Positions 12,505 through 24,648 of a stretch of 64,000 nucleotides of DNA are shown here, piece after piece. Position 1 is the first letter of the stretch, and the number at the start of each line of letters is the position of its first letter. The position numbers and the translations under genes were made by a program. A model generated the notes under the pieces. It made no database searches and was not told the origin of the DNA. It worked only from the letters and a program-made list of their open reading frames with translations. Source of the DNA: Branchiostoma floridae (lineage: Eukaryota; Chordata; Leptocardii; Amphioxiformes; Branchiostomatidae); assembly GCF_000003815.2 (NCBI RefSeq), contig NC_049989.1:15206058-15270057 (forward strand). The letters run 5' to 3'.

Positions 12505-12712
12505 TGTGTCTCGGGCACGATATTGGAAGGCAAAGCCCATCCCACTCCTTTCGCCGCCTTTAACCTCCACAACTGAAGTCAGGTACCCATATTTACATCT
12601 GGGTGTAGTGAGAAAAGTCGTGTTAAATGCCATTCTCAAGGGCACAAGATCGGTATAGCATAACAGGATTCGAACCCAGGACCCCAGGGCTCTGGGCCGA
12701 ATACCCTTGTCT
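12505..12712 (-). repeat. tRNA-derived SINE upstream of gene C
   Basis: The minus strand shows a B-box-like GGGTTCGAATCCTG followed by a SINE body (TGTGCCCTTGAGAATGGCAT, then TTTACAC-type tail). The same element sits at the same place upstream of E and F and inverted at 24980-25200. Confidence 0.55.
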
Positions 12713-12896
12713 TTTTTCTCAATAGTTCATCCGCATATAACAGTACCTGACCACAAAGTACTCACTGAGAACTCAACGTCATACTATTCTTGAGACACAA
12801 CTACAGACAGTTGTATCATGTATGATTTTGCCCACATCGTTCTTGTTCTAACTAATCTAAGCAAAGCACTAACCGCCAGGTGTTTTGAAACGCAGG

Positions 12897-12909
12897 TGAA
12901 CTTTACCCC
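12897..12909 (-). promoter_or_regulatory. Degenerate DR1 site upstream of gene C
   Basis: The minus strand reads GGGGTAAAGTTCA, two changes from the intact site of E and F. It lies 142 nt before the leader donor. Probably weakened. Confidence 0.3.
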
Positions 12910-12970
12910 GGAGCTGTATTATGTCAGGATAATAGCCGGAGGGTGAAACGGCTGCTTCCACTGTCGTTCA

Positions 12971-13051
12971 TGGTAGATTGCAGTGAGATTTAGAATTGCC
13001 TTTGGACCACTGAGGACAACCTGTCGTGCGTTTTCTCTTTCTGAGCGTGAG
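12971..13051 (+). other. Non-coding leader exon segment of gene C
   Basis: Conserved block ending GCGTGAG|GTAAGG (donor at 13052). The next acceptor is 16490-16491, so the leader intron is about 3.4 kb instead of roughly 0.8-1.1 kb, because of the fold-back insertion. Confidence 0.5.
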
Positions 13052-13600
13052 GTAAGGCTATAGAGGTACGTGTCCCCGTTGAACCCCCACTCCGGGTACT
13101 GCCTTATAAATTGACAAGCTTTATTCATAGAGCAGTTTAGAGTGCCTATGCATCGTACATGTTATGGTCTCATCGTGTGACGTTGTCAAACTGAGCAAAG
13201 TTACCTAACCAAGACAGATCAGCAAAGGAACAATGTTCTGTAGGGATCAGGGTGGGCAGGTGACGAGCAGTCAAGGCAGAAGACGTGAATTCTCAGAATT
13301 CTCCCGCTGTACGGCATATCTGTTCATGTGTTTGAAAGGTTTTCAATCTTCGAATCAAGCATTTTGTATACGGCAGTGAATTCATTTTAGGGAACTTGTT
13401 GGTCTGGTTACGTGTGGAAACCCCCTCCCCCATATCTCCCCGGGGGATAACGAGGCCTTTAACAACAACGCCTTTGTATGATATCTGGCCGCGGTATGAC
13501 GTGTGAAATGGTCTGAAATGTGGTACACCTGATTGAACTCGATGTGTGTAAACAAAGCCAGGCGTTGTGGAACACAGCAGGTTTTACTGCATCCCATATC

Positions 13601-16321
13601 GGTCTCACTAAATACCGAAAACAACCGATAACAACCGAAAACAACTTGAAATCTACCGAAAACAACCGAAAACAACTCGAAAAATACCGAAAACAACTCG
13701 AAACCGCCTAAACATGTCAAAACAATCATGAACAACCGAGCAGAACTCGAAAACAGCCGGAAAACAACTAGTAAACAACTACTTATGTCTATCTTATCTT
13801 CATCTACTGGTTACTATCCCTTGAATTATTTTCCCCACGGCCGAGAGAGAGAATGAGGTGATTTCGAATGAACGATTCTTCCAGCAGAGGGGATGTAGCC
13901 GGTGAAAATACCTTTCCATCACACGCTGTTTTTTGGTGTAGAGCAGAATCCTTATTTTGATCATCCAGAATATGGGGTCTCTGTGGTAATACACGTTTGC
14001 GGTTTTTCCATTTAAACCGATTTGTTGTGGCAGCGGAAATGCGTTATAATTGAGCAAGAAATATACTAGATTGCTTTGGTTGCTAGAAAAAATATGTAGT
14101 ACACATTAGCTAAATAGGCAGCAGAATTCACCAGCAGTAATTAATAAGCAAACCTATTTTCCAAGCAGAGGTTTCATCGGGGGATAACAGTGAGTCAGTG
14201 ACTGCGATTTCTTGTTGCGGCTAATACCCCCGCCCCTACCGTTACCTCTGCTTGGAGTTACACAATAGATGCCAAGTAGTATAGATATCCATTGATGAGT
14301 TTGCGAGTTGACCAAGCAGTCCCCGTGTCAAGATCCGTGAATCTGAATTCGAACTTTAATATATTCGGACAGGCAAAGGAGATCATTGACTTTATTCTCT
14401 TCGCCAAGAAGAGTATGAGATTGCTGACTTGGGTCTGTATGTAGGTCAACAGCAAATAACTCCAGAAATTGTGGATGGAACTTTGTGATTTTTGGTAGGT
14501 GTGTAGCGGTTGTCAAAAGGAATCCCAAGTTAGAAAACGGTTTACCTGGCGTTTTCCTACGGTACTGCAGCAAGCTTGGTATGTTTTTGGGGTTTGTTTT
14601 GGGCAGCATAAGTCAAAATGCAGCTGGGCGATTTTCACGATACTTGGTAGGTGTGTAGCGGTTTTGGAGAGGAAGGTCAAGTGCGAAAATGGTTTACCTA
14701 GCTCTTACCTACGGTGCTGTAGCGGGATTTGTATGTAAGTGCGTTTGTCTGTATGCAAGATAACTCGAGAACCCTTGAATGGATCCTGATGATATTTGGT
14801 AGGTGGGTGGGTGTCAGGAAAACAAAGGTCAAGTTCGATAATGGGCCCTCTAGTGGCTGCCTAAGGTACTGCAGCAAAACTTTTAAATTATACACTTCGT
14901 GTTCTGGACAGGCTGTGGTCATGATTTTTGAGTGGTAGATAGCCCTTGGGACAGAGAGTAATTGCTGTGAGTTTGGACCCCTAGCGGCTTTTTGGGAACT
15001 GCAGGCACCGATTTCCTTTCAAACTTTGGACGGGAATAACTCAAGAACGTGTTGACGGATCATCAGGATTTTTGGCATGTAGATAGAATGAGTGATGACT
15101 TACACAATGTAATACTTAATATGCAAATCAGCAGATAATTTGCATAATTAATGAGGAACGTTCATAAATCCATTCCAACAGCATATAACTCAAGAATCTG
15201 TGTATGGATTTTCATGATATTTGGCATTTGAGTAGCGTTTGCACAAAGGAAGGTTGTGTTCGAAAATAGTTGGCATATCATTTTCCGTTAGGACTGTAGC
15301 GGGCCGAGTGTGTGCGTCCGTTTGTTTGTGTAATGCATAACTCGAAGCCTTGAAAGGATCCTGATAATATTTGGTAGGTGGGTAGGGGTCAGAACAACGA
15401 AGGTCGAGTATGATAGTGGGCCCCCTAGCGGCTTCCTAAGGTACTGCAGCAAAACTTCAATTTTTTACATCTTGTGTTCTGAACATGCTGTGGTCGTGAT
15501 TTTTGAGTGGTAGATAGCCTAAGTGACGACTTACATAATTTTAATGCTAATAATTCAAATCAACAGCTAATTTGCATAATTAATGAGGAAAGTACAGAAA
15601 TCCACTGAATTCCATGATAGGACTTTCAAACTTGTTTGCATTGTTTTTGGCTGAAAGGTACTTTAGATAATAATCTACACGGAAATATGCATTTAGTTGT
15701 AATTAGTGGCCAATTAACAGAAATAAACTGTTTTCTATATTTATATATATCATTTTGACCTATATCTATAGACACAGCTGTTACACAGATGTTTTGCTGG
15801 AGGTTCTTGTGAGCTGGACGCTGTTACACTGGGGACAAAACCTCTGGAAGGCATGAAATTCTGATTGACCAGGCATGGTACCAGGTCATCTGTGATCACA
15901 GACTTGTACTATTTAGTGATACATGAATAAGACCTTAAACTTAAAGTCTTCAATAAAGGCATGATTATTTGGCGAAGAGATGTGTTTGTCAAACTCTAGT
16001 TATTTCTAATATTGTACTGATAACATGGGTCGTCAAACAAATAAATCCATCCTAGTCTAGCTCCTGTCCAAAATAAAGTCAAAATTATTAAATAATAGCC
16101 CAGTGAAATGATTGTCTGTTGTTAATGGTTGTGTCGAGTTGTTTTTGGTTGTTTTCGGTAGTTTCAACTTGTTTTCAGTTGTTTTCGGTAATTAGTGAAA
16201 GTTGTTTTCGGTAATTAGTGAAAGTTGTTTTCGGTTGATTTCGGTATTTAGTAAAAGTTGTTTTCGGTAGTTTTCGGTTGTTTTCGGTAGTTTTCGGTTG
16301 TTTTCGGTATTTAGTGAGACC
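13601..16321. mobile_element. Fold-back element with long inverted termini, leader intron of C
   Basis: The left end begins GGTCTCACTAAATACCG and continues as imperfect tandem ACCGAAAACAAC units (to about 13770). The right end (about 16130-16321) is the inverted form, ending CGGTATTTAGTGAGACC. CCATAT occurs just outside both ends (13594-13599 and 16325-16330), a possible target duplication. The interior (about 14430-15600) holds several diverged repeats of a unit containing ATTTGGTAGGTG, ACTCGAGAAC and GTACTGCAGCA. No transposase frame is seen, so it is probably non-autonomous. Confidence 0.65.
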
Positions 16322-16502
16322 CTGCCATATGTATACACTGCAGTGTATGCAATGTATATACTGCAGTACAGTGGAGTGAAGAGCATGAGTATACCATAGT
16401 CGGTGTCCCCACTGATTTCATGCAAAAATCCAGAAAGCAAGAAATTAGATGAGTGTGGACTTGAGTCAAGACTACTTTGTTTTACCAACAGTCCTGCCTA
16501 AA

Positions 16503-19500
16503 ATGGGTCAGAAAGCGTCAAAGGCAGCAAAACCGAAATCCGACAGTTTGACCAGAGGACAAAGAAGGAAAGAACCAGGTCTGCCACACCAAGCGATATC
16601 GCGGTCAGAAGAAACTAGAGAACATGGGGGAGATGCTGACGTGAGACACAACGTCTTGGACAATGCCGAACCAACAAACATCGCTCCTAGCCTTGACAAT
16701 GAGGATGAAGAAGGGGTCGGAACGTGTAAGGCCACTGACGTCGATCTTCATCATGATCAGGAACCCTACGATATGGCCTTACTAGCGTTGGATCAGGGGA
16801 GAGACACTGAAGGCTTGGACGGCGGGCGTGAATGCTACAATGACGGAGAGGTGGTGGCGTTCTCAGAAACAGGTAGAAGAGATGATATTTCAGACATTTG
16901 TATTTCATAACCATATTTTTCCTTCCACGTATACATGAGAAAAATTCATTTTATTTTGTACAAACAGTTGCCTTCCTGTGTTTTGTACAGAAAATACAGT
17001 GACCCAAATTACCAACCCAAGTCAAGTGAGCGGCCAAGGCAACAAGGTTATCAACATCGGACCCCATTCCACCGTCAACATCACTTCCTTCCACGGAACA
17101 TCCGATGAACCTAACACAGGTGAGTGCTTGATAAGAAGGGTTACTGATGGCTCGAGAAATCAAGCAATCGTCAGCAAATAGTCAAACATGTGAACCTACG
17201 GAGTTGGAGAGGTCATTTATGTATAGTAGACAGAGCGGAGGGCCTAAAATTGTACCCTGCGGAACCACAGGGTTGACCTTGACGACTAAATATTTCCGCC
17301 ATCAAAGACAACCCCCTGTGTTCACTCCGCAAGGAAGAAATGTCATTACACTATTTAGACACTAGATAACATTCCAATTTAGCAAAACTACTTCTACCAT
17401 GCAGCCAAACGACTCTTACCATGTAATGAAACGATTTGCCATGTAGCCAAACGTACTGTATCGGACTGACAATGTAGCGAAACGACCTAGTACACGCTAT
17501 GTATAACCCTTCGTCAATTTGTTTGATTTTTTTTCAGGTCCCAACATTGACAGTCCCCCTGAAGATTTTCCCCTGGCTCAATGTCAAGATTCACTTAAGT
17601 CGTATTTCAAGACAAGACTGAGCAACCTTCACCCACTTGCGTGGAATGAAACTTTCACCATGAAGATTGAAGACATCTTCACGACTGTAGACCTCGTGAC
17701 GCGAACACGACAAGGAGGAAACATTGAACGGCGCGCCCTTCCCTCTACTGTCGACGCCTTGACTGCCAGGCCCGATTGTCCCCAGCCCCGGCGCATTTTA
17801 ATCGAAGGTAACGCAGGGATAGGGAAGACGACTGAAGTTTCCAAACTCGCTTTTGACTGGGCTGAGGGGCGTTCTACAGTACTGGAAAAGTATGATCTCG
17901 TTTTCCCAATCGCTTTGCGGAAGGTTGACGAGTCCCAGTCCCTCACAGAGTTCATCTTTGACCAACTCCTACCAGAAGACGTGCCGTTCCAAGAGTCGGA
18001 CTTAGAAACGTACTTGAAGGGGAATGACCGAGTCTTGATCATTCTCGACGGATTCGACGAGTGGGCCAGACATGATGGACATGACGTCACTAAACTTCTG
18101 ACTGGTAGGCACTTCATTTCAAAAGGACCGTCTAACGTTCGTTCACCTTTATCTGAGGGCTGAGGGGTAACCTAAAATCCGTCGTTTTTTAAAACAGGGT
18201 ATTTAGGGGATATAAACTCGACGGACGTTGCTTTCTAACTGAAACTTTTCCAATTCAACTTGATATCCCCAAAGTGATTCACAATATCAACGGATACAGG
18301 TTACCCTGTTGATAAAACTGTCGCTAGCACATACTTTACAACATGATATGAATGGGTGGCCTGACCTTATGTAGGGACTAACATTGAACCGGTGTTCTAA
18401 ACAGGAAATATGAAATATAACATTGCTGAAACTTAGTGTAAATCCTCCCTTCCTTCCTTCCTTTCAGGTAAGGTTCTCCGTGACTGTTGCCTGTTGGTGA
18501 CCACCAGACCTTCCCACGCCCCTCAGCTGCAGAGTCTGATGTGTCCGGACACACAGGTGGAGATCACGGGCTTCAGTCAGGACAACATCCGCACTTACGT
18601 CCACAGGTTCTTCACGGGAGACGAGGCCAAGGCAGCAGCCTTAGTCAGCAAAATGGACTCCTCCCTAATCCCCACAGGCATTCTGGCAACACCAATAATG
18701 CTTTTGTTGACCTGCATGATGTGGGAAGAGAAGCAGGATTTGGTGTTTGGGGGTCGAATCTTTCCCCTTTATGATGAGCTAGTTTCCTTCACCATAAGGC
18801 GACATTGCGTTAGGAACAACATTGTTTCTGACCAAGGTATTCCTTGGAACATCAGAGACGCACTCTTGTGTGCCGGGGCTCTTGCTTTCAATGGCTTGTT
18901 GGAGAGTAATCTTGTATATAGCAAAGAAGACGTGGTTAAGTATTGTAGTGCAGACAGTTTGCAGGAGCTTGTGTTGTTGGGGATCCTTCATAGACAAGAA
19001 AGTCCCTCCAGACTCAACCCTTCTGACCAGTTTTCCTTCTCCCACAAAACGATGCAGGAGTATTTCGCAGGGTTGCATTTCGCAAAAAGGCTTCAGAACC
19101 AGACAACACAACTGAACACGTACCTAAAAACGGCTCGATGTGTGCGTGATTTGGAAAACATGGTCATTTTTGCGTGTGCGAAGTTAGGACCTGAAGCAGA
19201 TGTTATATTGGCTCATCTTGTCAAAATCTACCAAGAGGAGGTAGAACAATTTTCTGATAGCTTCAGTGTTTGGCTTTCAAAGAAGGAACCCTTTTCTCTT
19301 TACTCTGAATGTCGGGTTACGGGGAATGAAGAAGAGTTTTTGAGTCCTTCTGAGTTGGATTTCTTTCGCTACCAGGTGTACATGGAGATTGCACTGTTGT
19401 GCTTCTACGAGAGTGGTTGTCTCTCACTGGTCGACAGCATCTTTCTCGCCAAAGGTGTTATTCTGTTTTCAAATGTAGGCCCTCGTGTCTATAACGCATT

Positions 19501-20711
19501 GGAACATGTTCTGAACAGACTTCAACCCCCATCCCTTAGAAGCATAAAATCCCTCTGGTTGGTCAATACCATGCAATGCTTTGTCAGTCCTGTCATTGGC
19601 TACCTGAAGATGATGAATTTGTCTGAGTTGAACCTTCGTAGGGCTTGTCTTGGAGGTCATGACCCCGATACAGGACCTTGTGCCCGCCTGGCACAACAGC
19701 TGCCTTACCTAACAAGTTTGAGGAAGCTTGTGTTGTCTTTCAATAATCTTCTCTGCTCAGACCTACTTGTGTTATTGCCTTCCTTGAAGATGTTGGTGGA
19801 GCTTGAAGAGTTGTATCTGTCTGGTAACAACCTAGCAGGTTGTGGGAAGGAAATCTCAGAACTGCCGTGCTCCTTACGGAACCTCAGGGTCCTGAAGGTG
19901 TATCGCTGCGAACTTAAAACGGAGGGCGTTGTTCAAATAGGTAAGGGCATGATCTTATCCACCTTATTGTTTTACATGAAGACCTTTCTATAATTATTTG
20001 TCCATGTACCTCTTGTTTGGTACAAAATTGAAGAAACTTGTTCAAAACTTCCTAAGTAGTTCCAAGATCTCATAGTTTTGCCAAGTAATTTTTATCTCAT
20101 TGCAGTTCAAATAATATACAAAGAAGTCTCTTACTAACATAATGTGTATCAAGATTGCATGTTAAACAACACATATCTTTTTTCTTATTGCAATATTTGC
20201 TCATGAAGTATGTGAAAATTTACATTTACCTTTATACGTCGATGTAGGTTAGATATCCAGGTAATAAGATACGCCAAAAAGTAGTTACTCAAGCAACTGG
20301 ATATGGTTTTGAAGCGGTCAGACGTTTCAGATAGAATCCACTATCCTTCGTCAGTGACACTAAAGTGATCTGGAAGAAACAGGTCTTTTATACTCTAACT
20401 ATGAATGAAGACAATTTCAGATGTCCAATAGGAAACGTTGTAAGACAATTCAGACTGAAGACAATTTGGATTCCAAAGAAAACAAGACAATTTTCCTTTG
20501 AAATCCAAATTGTCTTCAGCTTGAGTTTGCCTAACCTTGTTTTCTTGTTGTTTCTTGTTGTTGTTTAATTTAACACACAGCAACTACAGTGGTGCAATTC
20601 TGCCCAAAGATCGAATTGTTTGACTGGAAAGGCAATAGGACAGGTCCGGACGGCGATTCGAAAGTTCCGGACGTTCTCAGGGGCTTAAAGTCCTACAGGA
20701 GAGAGTTCTAG
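16503..20711 (+). CDS. NLR gene C: leader, RHIM-like motif, NACHT, LRR (intact)
   Basis: Coding exons: 16503-16872, 16991-17119, 17538-18104, 18468-19940 and 20581-20711; all introns GT-AG and phase 1. Total 889 residues. The start ATG lies 11 nt after an acceptor and has A at -3 and G at +4. Residues 1-8 MGQKASKA fit an N-myristoylation signal. Residues 9-123 are acidic and not a death-fold domain that I recognise. Exon 2 (124-166) has the RHIM-like core INIG at 144-147. NACHT: Walker A GNAGIGKTT 257-265, Walker B LIILDGFDE 333-341, sensor TTRPS from 367. FSHKTMQEYF is at 546-555, LRRs at about 704-846. The last exon lacks 5 nt (ATGAC) found in paralogs at the stop, so the C-terminus runs on to TAG. 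By family it should be a cytosolic immune sensor that oligomerises on ligand; the ligand is unknown. The frame is fully open. Confidence 0.9.
16991..17119 (+). other. RHIM-like exon 2 of gene C
   Basis: A 129-nt, phase 1-1 exon. Peptide includes QVSGQGNKVINIGPHSTVNI, with two extra residues (TS) after the motif compared with the other copies. Confidence 0.75.
17228..17345 (-). mobile_element. Fossil reverse-transcriptase fragment in intron 2 of C
   Basis: Homologous to the fragments in introns 2 of B, D, F and G; decayed. Confidence 0.55.
18137..18335. mobile_element. MITE-like palindromic element in intron 3 of C
   Basis: Imperfect inverted ends of about 40 nt (CACCTTTATCTGAG..GGTAACCT left; AGGTTACCCTGTTGATAAA right). 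Gene G has the same element at about 56070-56245 in its intron 3, which links the introns of C and G. Confidence 0.5.
20246..20519. repeat. Dispersed repeat with hairpin in intron 4 of C
   Basis: Begins GTAGGTTAGATATCCAGG and contains CGTTTCAGATAG..CTATCCTTCGTCAGTG. It ends in a 24-nt inverted repeat (20455-20478 and 20496-20519, one mismatch, 17-nt loop). It replaces the older intron-4 repeat that the other copies keep. The header is similar to that of the hairpin near 50011 behind gene F. Confidence 0.5.
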
Positions 20712-22260
20712 AAAATCCTCTGTCAGGTATGTGGTATCATTCCATGGGTATGTAGCCTGAGATGTACATGTATATACTATTAATCGAAATTATAGCACAG
20801 AGCACCCCACACTATACCTCTAAGCAGAGGGTAGAGGCTTCTGCCTGTTTTGGATGACATTTCAGACACTTTGCCAGCCTATTCTTTCATTTTTTTTCAC
20901 ATTAAAACATATAGCTAAAGCTTGTAAATATACAAGTAAATAGTATTGTAAATACTAGGCTGTTGAATGTTTTCTATGTTGTTTATGGTACTGTTAAGAA
21001 GTCCAGGAAAGTGTGCCATTGGGAACACCACTAATGAATTTTCTTTCATAAAGCCTCACAAAGGTCCCCGATAACTGTTTTACATCTGTACATTTTGCAG
21101 CCAACACGACCTAACAGCCACGTTCTTTCAACATGTACTTTCCTCCAGGAATCAGTTGCTCATGGTGGGCCAGGAGCTCCCTCCTCATCAGGCTCCTACA
21201 AGCCAAGGCAACTTCGAAATCCAAACACTAACCAAGGACGTTATATAACACCCTTGCACTAAATTAGTCTTGCACTAAATGTTTTCTGCTGTTGAATAGG
21301 CTGTTATCATTTATGTACATTTGAATTACGAATCATTTAAGTCATCTGGGGTGACAGATGTTGAAGTCAAGGTCCTCATCTTTTTGGTGGACGAACATTG
21401 TAATCATCGTATCTGAGTTATTGACTACCCTGACCATTTTTGCCATGTCTTTTCTGTAACAGAAGACAAGAGCACAAGCAAACAGAAGACAAAGAGCTCT
21501 TGTCCTTGTAAATGGTATATTCATTGCCATATGCGGATTGCATCACATGCCTTATAGCTGAATGTTTTGATCAGAATATTGTTGGAATCAAAATGTTATC
21601 CATGAACTGTCGAGTTATCACCATTTTTTATGATACTGGATAACTCTGTCATTAGCTATTCTACATATACATAGTGACTTTGTATAAGGATAGGACTGTA
21701 TGTAAAACTTTACACACTTTAACTGTAAAGGTAACCCTTGCTGACTTTTCCCTAGATATAATTGGAAGTAACAACCGAACAGCACTGTACTATCAAATAA
21801 TGAAGAAAAGTAGCAAATATTACAAACAAACCTTTGTCAGGAGAGTTTTAGAAAAATTGAAGTGAAAGGTATTTATTGAGATCAGAGACTAACAAATAGA
21901 TCAGAGTATGTATGTGAATTACATTGTGCCATATAATCTCGTTCCATTGTATACATGTGCCTTACATGAATTACTAATATATGAGATAATCATAAACAAG
22001 CCAAGATATACTGCAAAACATCAAATTGTAAAAATGAATACATCTGTATTGTCTAATTTCGTTCACCTTTTTTTATCTTGGTATTACTGGTACAAAGAAA
22101 AGTGTGGATTTGAGATATTCGGGAAGTGTTGAGGAAACGTCTTGGTTCTTGGTTGAAGTTTACATGCCTGGTGTAGACAGACTCTTGTCCATGAACTTCC
22201 TTTTGACAAAACACATCCACCACTAGAGGAAATAAACAGGCAGGGTTAACTTACCAATCC
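20712..22260. other. 3' UTR and gene-free stretch downstream of gene C
   Basis: A 3' UTR donor at 20726/20727 and an acceptor at 21147-21148. The rest is AT-rich and collinear with the region downstream of A. No coding exon seen. Confidence 0.5.
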
Positions 22261-22351
22261 ATCCTTTGGTGTGTTTGTCATTACATGCATGTGAGTGTGT
22301 GTCTGACGGTGTATGTGTCTGCGCGTCTAGTGTATACATGTTTGTTTGCAT

Positions 22352-22490
22352 TCCCACGTCAACATTTATCCCATGATCTCTAATTTCTTCCGACAGCGAT
22401 ATCGTTTGGTGTGGCGGACTTTGCCCTTCGCCTTCCCAATTTTGTCCTCTGGTCAAATTATGGGACCTCGGTTTTGCATTTTAGGCAGGA
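22352..22490 (-). pseudogene. Second inverted, truncated copy of NLR exon 1
   Basis: The minus strand shows TTTTACCAACAG|TCCTGCCTAAAATG followed by frameshifted exon-1 homology (GEGQSPPHQTISLSEEIRD, then HGINVDV). The ATG is present, but the frame meets a stop after eight codons. Homology ends in the same CA-rich tract as the remnant behind A, so both descend from one inverted copy. Confidence 0.75.
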
Positions 22491-22592
22491 CTGTTGGTAA
22501 AACAAATAGTTTTGTATCGCATATTCATTTAAACTGCTAAATTCTACTTCTCGGACTTAAACATAGAATCAATGGAGACTTTGTTATACCAC

Positions 22593-22997
22593 TGTTATGA
22601 ACCACTGAGAACCATGTGATCACTCCTACCCAAACCCCCTAATTTAGAAATAGACTAGTCCTGTGACCTCATCCTGTGACCGGATTCTGGTGCTAGAATC
22701 TTGGAGAAAGGACACAATAAACCATGTGCTCCTCAAAATGTCTAGTGTGTGGCTAGTTATTTACAAGTTCTCAATAGCCTTACCACCGGCTCATAACAAA
22801 TGGCGTCACGGACACGGAGAGGAATTGTAATGACGGTCAGCACAGTATAGAGGAACAGAACTGTATCCAACGCTCCAAAACTCACAACAGAGCTCAGAAG
22901 TCTTCCACCATGTCCACAGCCGCAGTGGGAGGGCGAGATCGATTGGAACACTCTGTCACTATACTCCAAGGACAAACCTTACCACCGGCTCATAACA
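22593..22997. mobile_element. LTR-retrotransposon remnant
   Basis: A 206-nt terminal repeat (22593-22798) starts TGTTATGA and ends TCATAACA. About 180 nt of internal sequence follow, then only the tail of a second copy (TACCACCGGCTCATAACA, ending 22997). ACCAC flanks both ends (588-592 and 22998-23002), a 5-bp target duplication. The TGGCG after the LTR is a possible primer-binding site. No gag or pol. Confidence 0.65.
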
Positions 22998-23002
22998 ACC
23001 AC

Positions 23003-24450
23003 CATACTGTTTACTCCAACGCACTGTAGTACCTGTCAAGTAAAGATCAGTAAACAGCGTGTACAATGCAGTGTATAGTAAAGTGACTTGTAGTAAAATT
23101 TATCGTTTCCTCAAACACCTGCCTTTGTTTAAACAACGGGAGTACTGAGGGATATGATACATGTAACATCCATTGGCATAATACCGGTCGGTTTACTGCA
23201 ATTTCTCAAGCAATGCTAATTTGGCAAATGATCAACGCATCATTTTCTCCAGTTACATGTTGCTGTTACAGCTTACCTTTGCCACTTCTTCTGTGTAAAT
23301 TATTTTGTCTCTATGGCCCTGCTAAAAACATAATATCGTAATTGTAACACGCCGCGGAATTGCACGGAGAACGGGCGCGTGGTTGGAAGGGGGTGCACTA
23401 TACCGGCCGAACGAAACACGGCACAATTAACTGCCGCTATGTACCTTTATACATCCTCTGTTGTTCCTTTCCTTCCTGTTAGTAGCTGCACAAAACAAAA
23501 ATCTGCATGAACATACAAAAAGTCATGAGAAAATGGGCGTATACTGACAAGAATTTTCATTTAATTTTGGTCCGTCACAACCGCTATGACGTAAAATTTT
23601 ACTGCTGGCCGTAGCATTAAAAAGGCGGCATAATGGCGGCGTACGATCAATTTGACCCATTCGGCCGTAGATCCGGGCGATAATGCAACGGTTCCTCACA
23701 CTTTTACACGAGTTGTAGGTCACCAAAAGAAATTCAAGATTGCTGTTGAATCATGCTCGTCTTGTGCCGTGAGCACATGTGATTATTATCTACAAATCTG
23801 GCGATGAACGTGACAGTGTGTTTGTCCCACGACGAGCTCGCCTGCCCCGAAAATGACCTGAAAACTTTTGGCCTTGTTGTCTTCGAATGCATTGTTATCG
23901 ATGCTTTGTAAATTATGTATTGGACACCTAGATGTCTGAAGTGTGCATACCTCAGAAATAACTATTGTTGCATGTGTAGATCTCTTTAAGTTCCACTATT
24001 TTTAATCGACCGGTATAAGGCTTATGACCGGTATTATGCCAATGCATGTTATCACCAAGATATATATAATGGCTCGGTCTAAAATGAATTTCTTGAACTT
24101 GAAGATAAACCACAACCGTAAATTCTTAATTTTAATGGTGAATACCTTTGAAAGTAATATATACACAAGTATATCGTGGAGCAGATAAATGGCGAAACAT
24201 CTGCCTTGTCTGCCCATCACCTACCCACCATTTCATCCCCGCAGAACATTGTCCTCTGTTAACGTTATAATGTAACTTTGCTCAATTTGTTAGAACGTAA
24301 CTATGATGACAAAACGACCTTAACATGTATGATCGCGACAAACCCTGGACATGCAAACCCAACTGTTATAACCATAGTCATTAGTGCTAGGGACTATCCA
24401 GAATAGGAGGCACCTGGGATAGCTTTACTATACCTTACCGTAACTTAAGC
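23003..24450 (-). other. Inverted 5' flank of the second exon-1 remnant
   Basis: The minus strand is homologous in parts to the leader intron of array genes. A GC-richer patch lies at about 23340-23720. No reading frame that I can support as a gene. Confidence 0.45.
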
Positions 24451-24455
24451 CTTAC

Positions 24456-24543
24456 CTCACGCTCAGAAAAGAGAAAACGCACGAACTGAGCTGTTCTTTT
24501 AGTAGTCCAATGGGAAATTCTAAAGTCTCTCTGCAATCTACCA
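24456..24543 (-). other. Inverted leader exon segment with intact donor
   Basis: The minus strand ends GCGTGAG|GTAAGG, as in C, E and F. It faces the inverted exon-1 remnant at 22352-22490, so this strand keeps leader and exon-1 splice signals without a downstream gene. Confidence 0.5.
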
Positions 24544-24609
24544 AGTTCTACTATCAGGTGATCGGCTTCACTCCCAGATTATGGTGTCGATCACGGCACG
24601 TACAGCTCC

Positions 24610-24622
24610 AGGCCAAAGGTCA
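24610..24622 (+). promoter_or_regulatory. DR1 site in the inverted flank
   Basis: Reads AGGCCAAAGGTCA on the + strand, matching RGGNCAAAGGTCA. It lies about 155 nt from the inverted leader donor, the usual spacing in this array. Confidence 0.4.
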
Positions 24623-24648
24623 CCTACGTTTCAAAACACCTGGCGGTT

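Noticed and set aside
12640-12720. tRNA-like GGTTCGAATCC box
   Set aside because: No cloverleaf can be drawn around it. It recurs at the same place in several paralogs as the head of a SINE.
16503-16872. A CARD, PYD or death fold in the exon-1 leader
   Set aside because: The leader is acidic, low in hydrophobics and about 115-125 residues. No six-helix pattern is visible by eye. A structure prediction would settle it.
17629-18117. Long antisense frames (about 160 codons) over exon 3 in C, E and G
   Set aside because: They mirror the codon pattern of the NACHT exon, have no splice or start support, and resemble no known protein. Treated as shadows.
23523-23726. GC-rich patch with a short minus-strand frame as a separate promoter or gene
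   Set aside because: Only a short frame and no splice or conservation support in the other copies.
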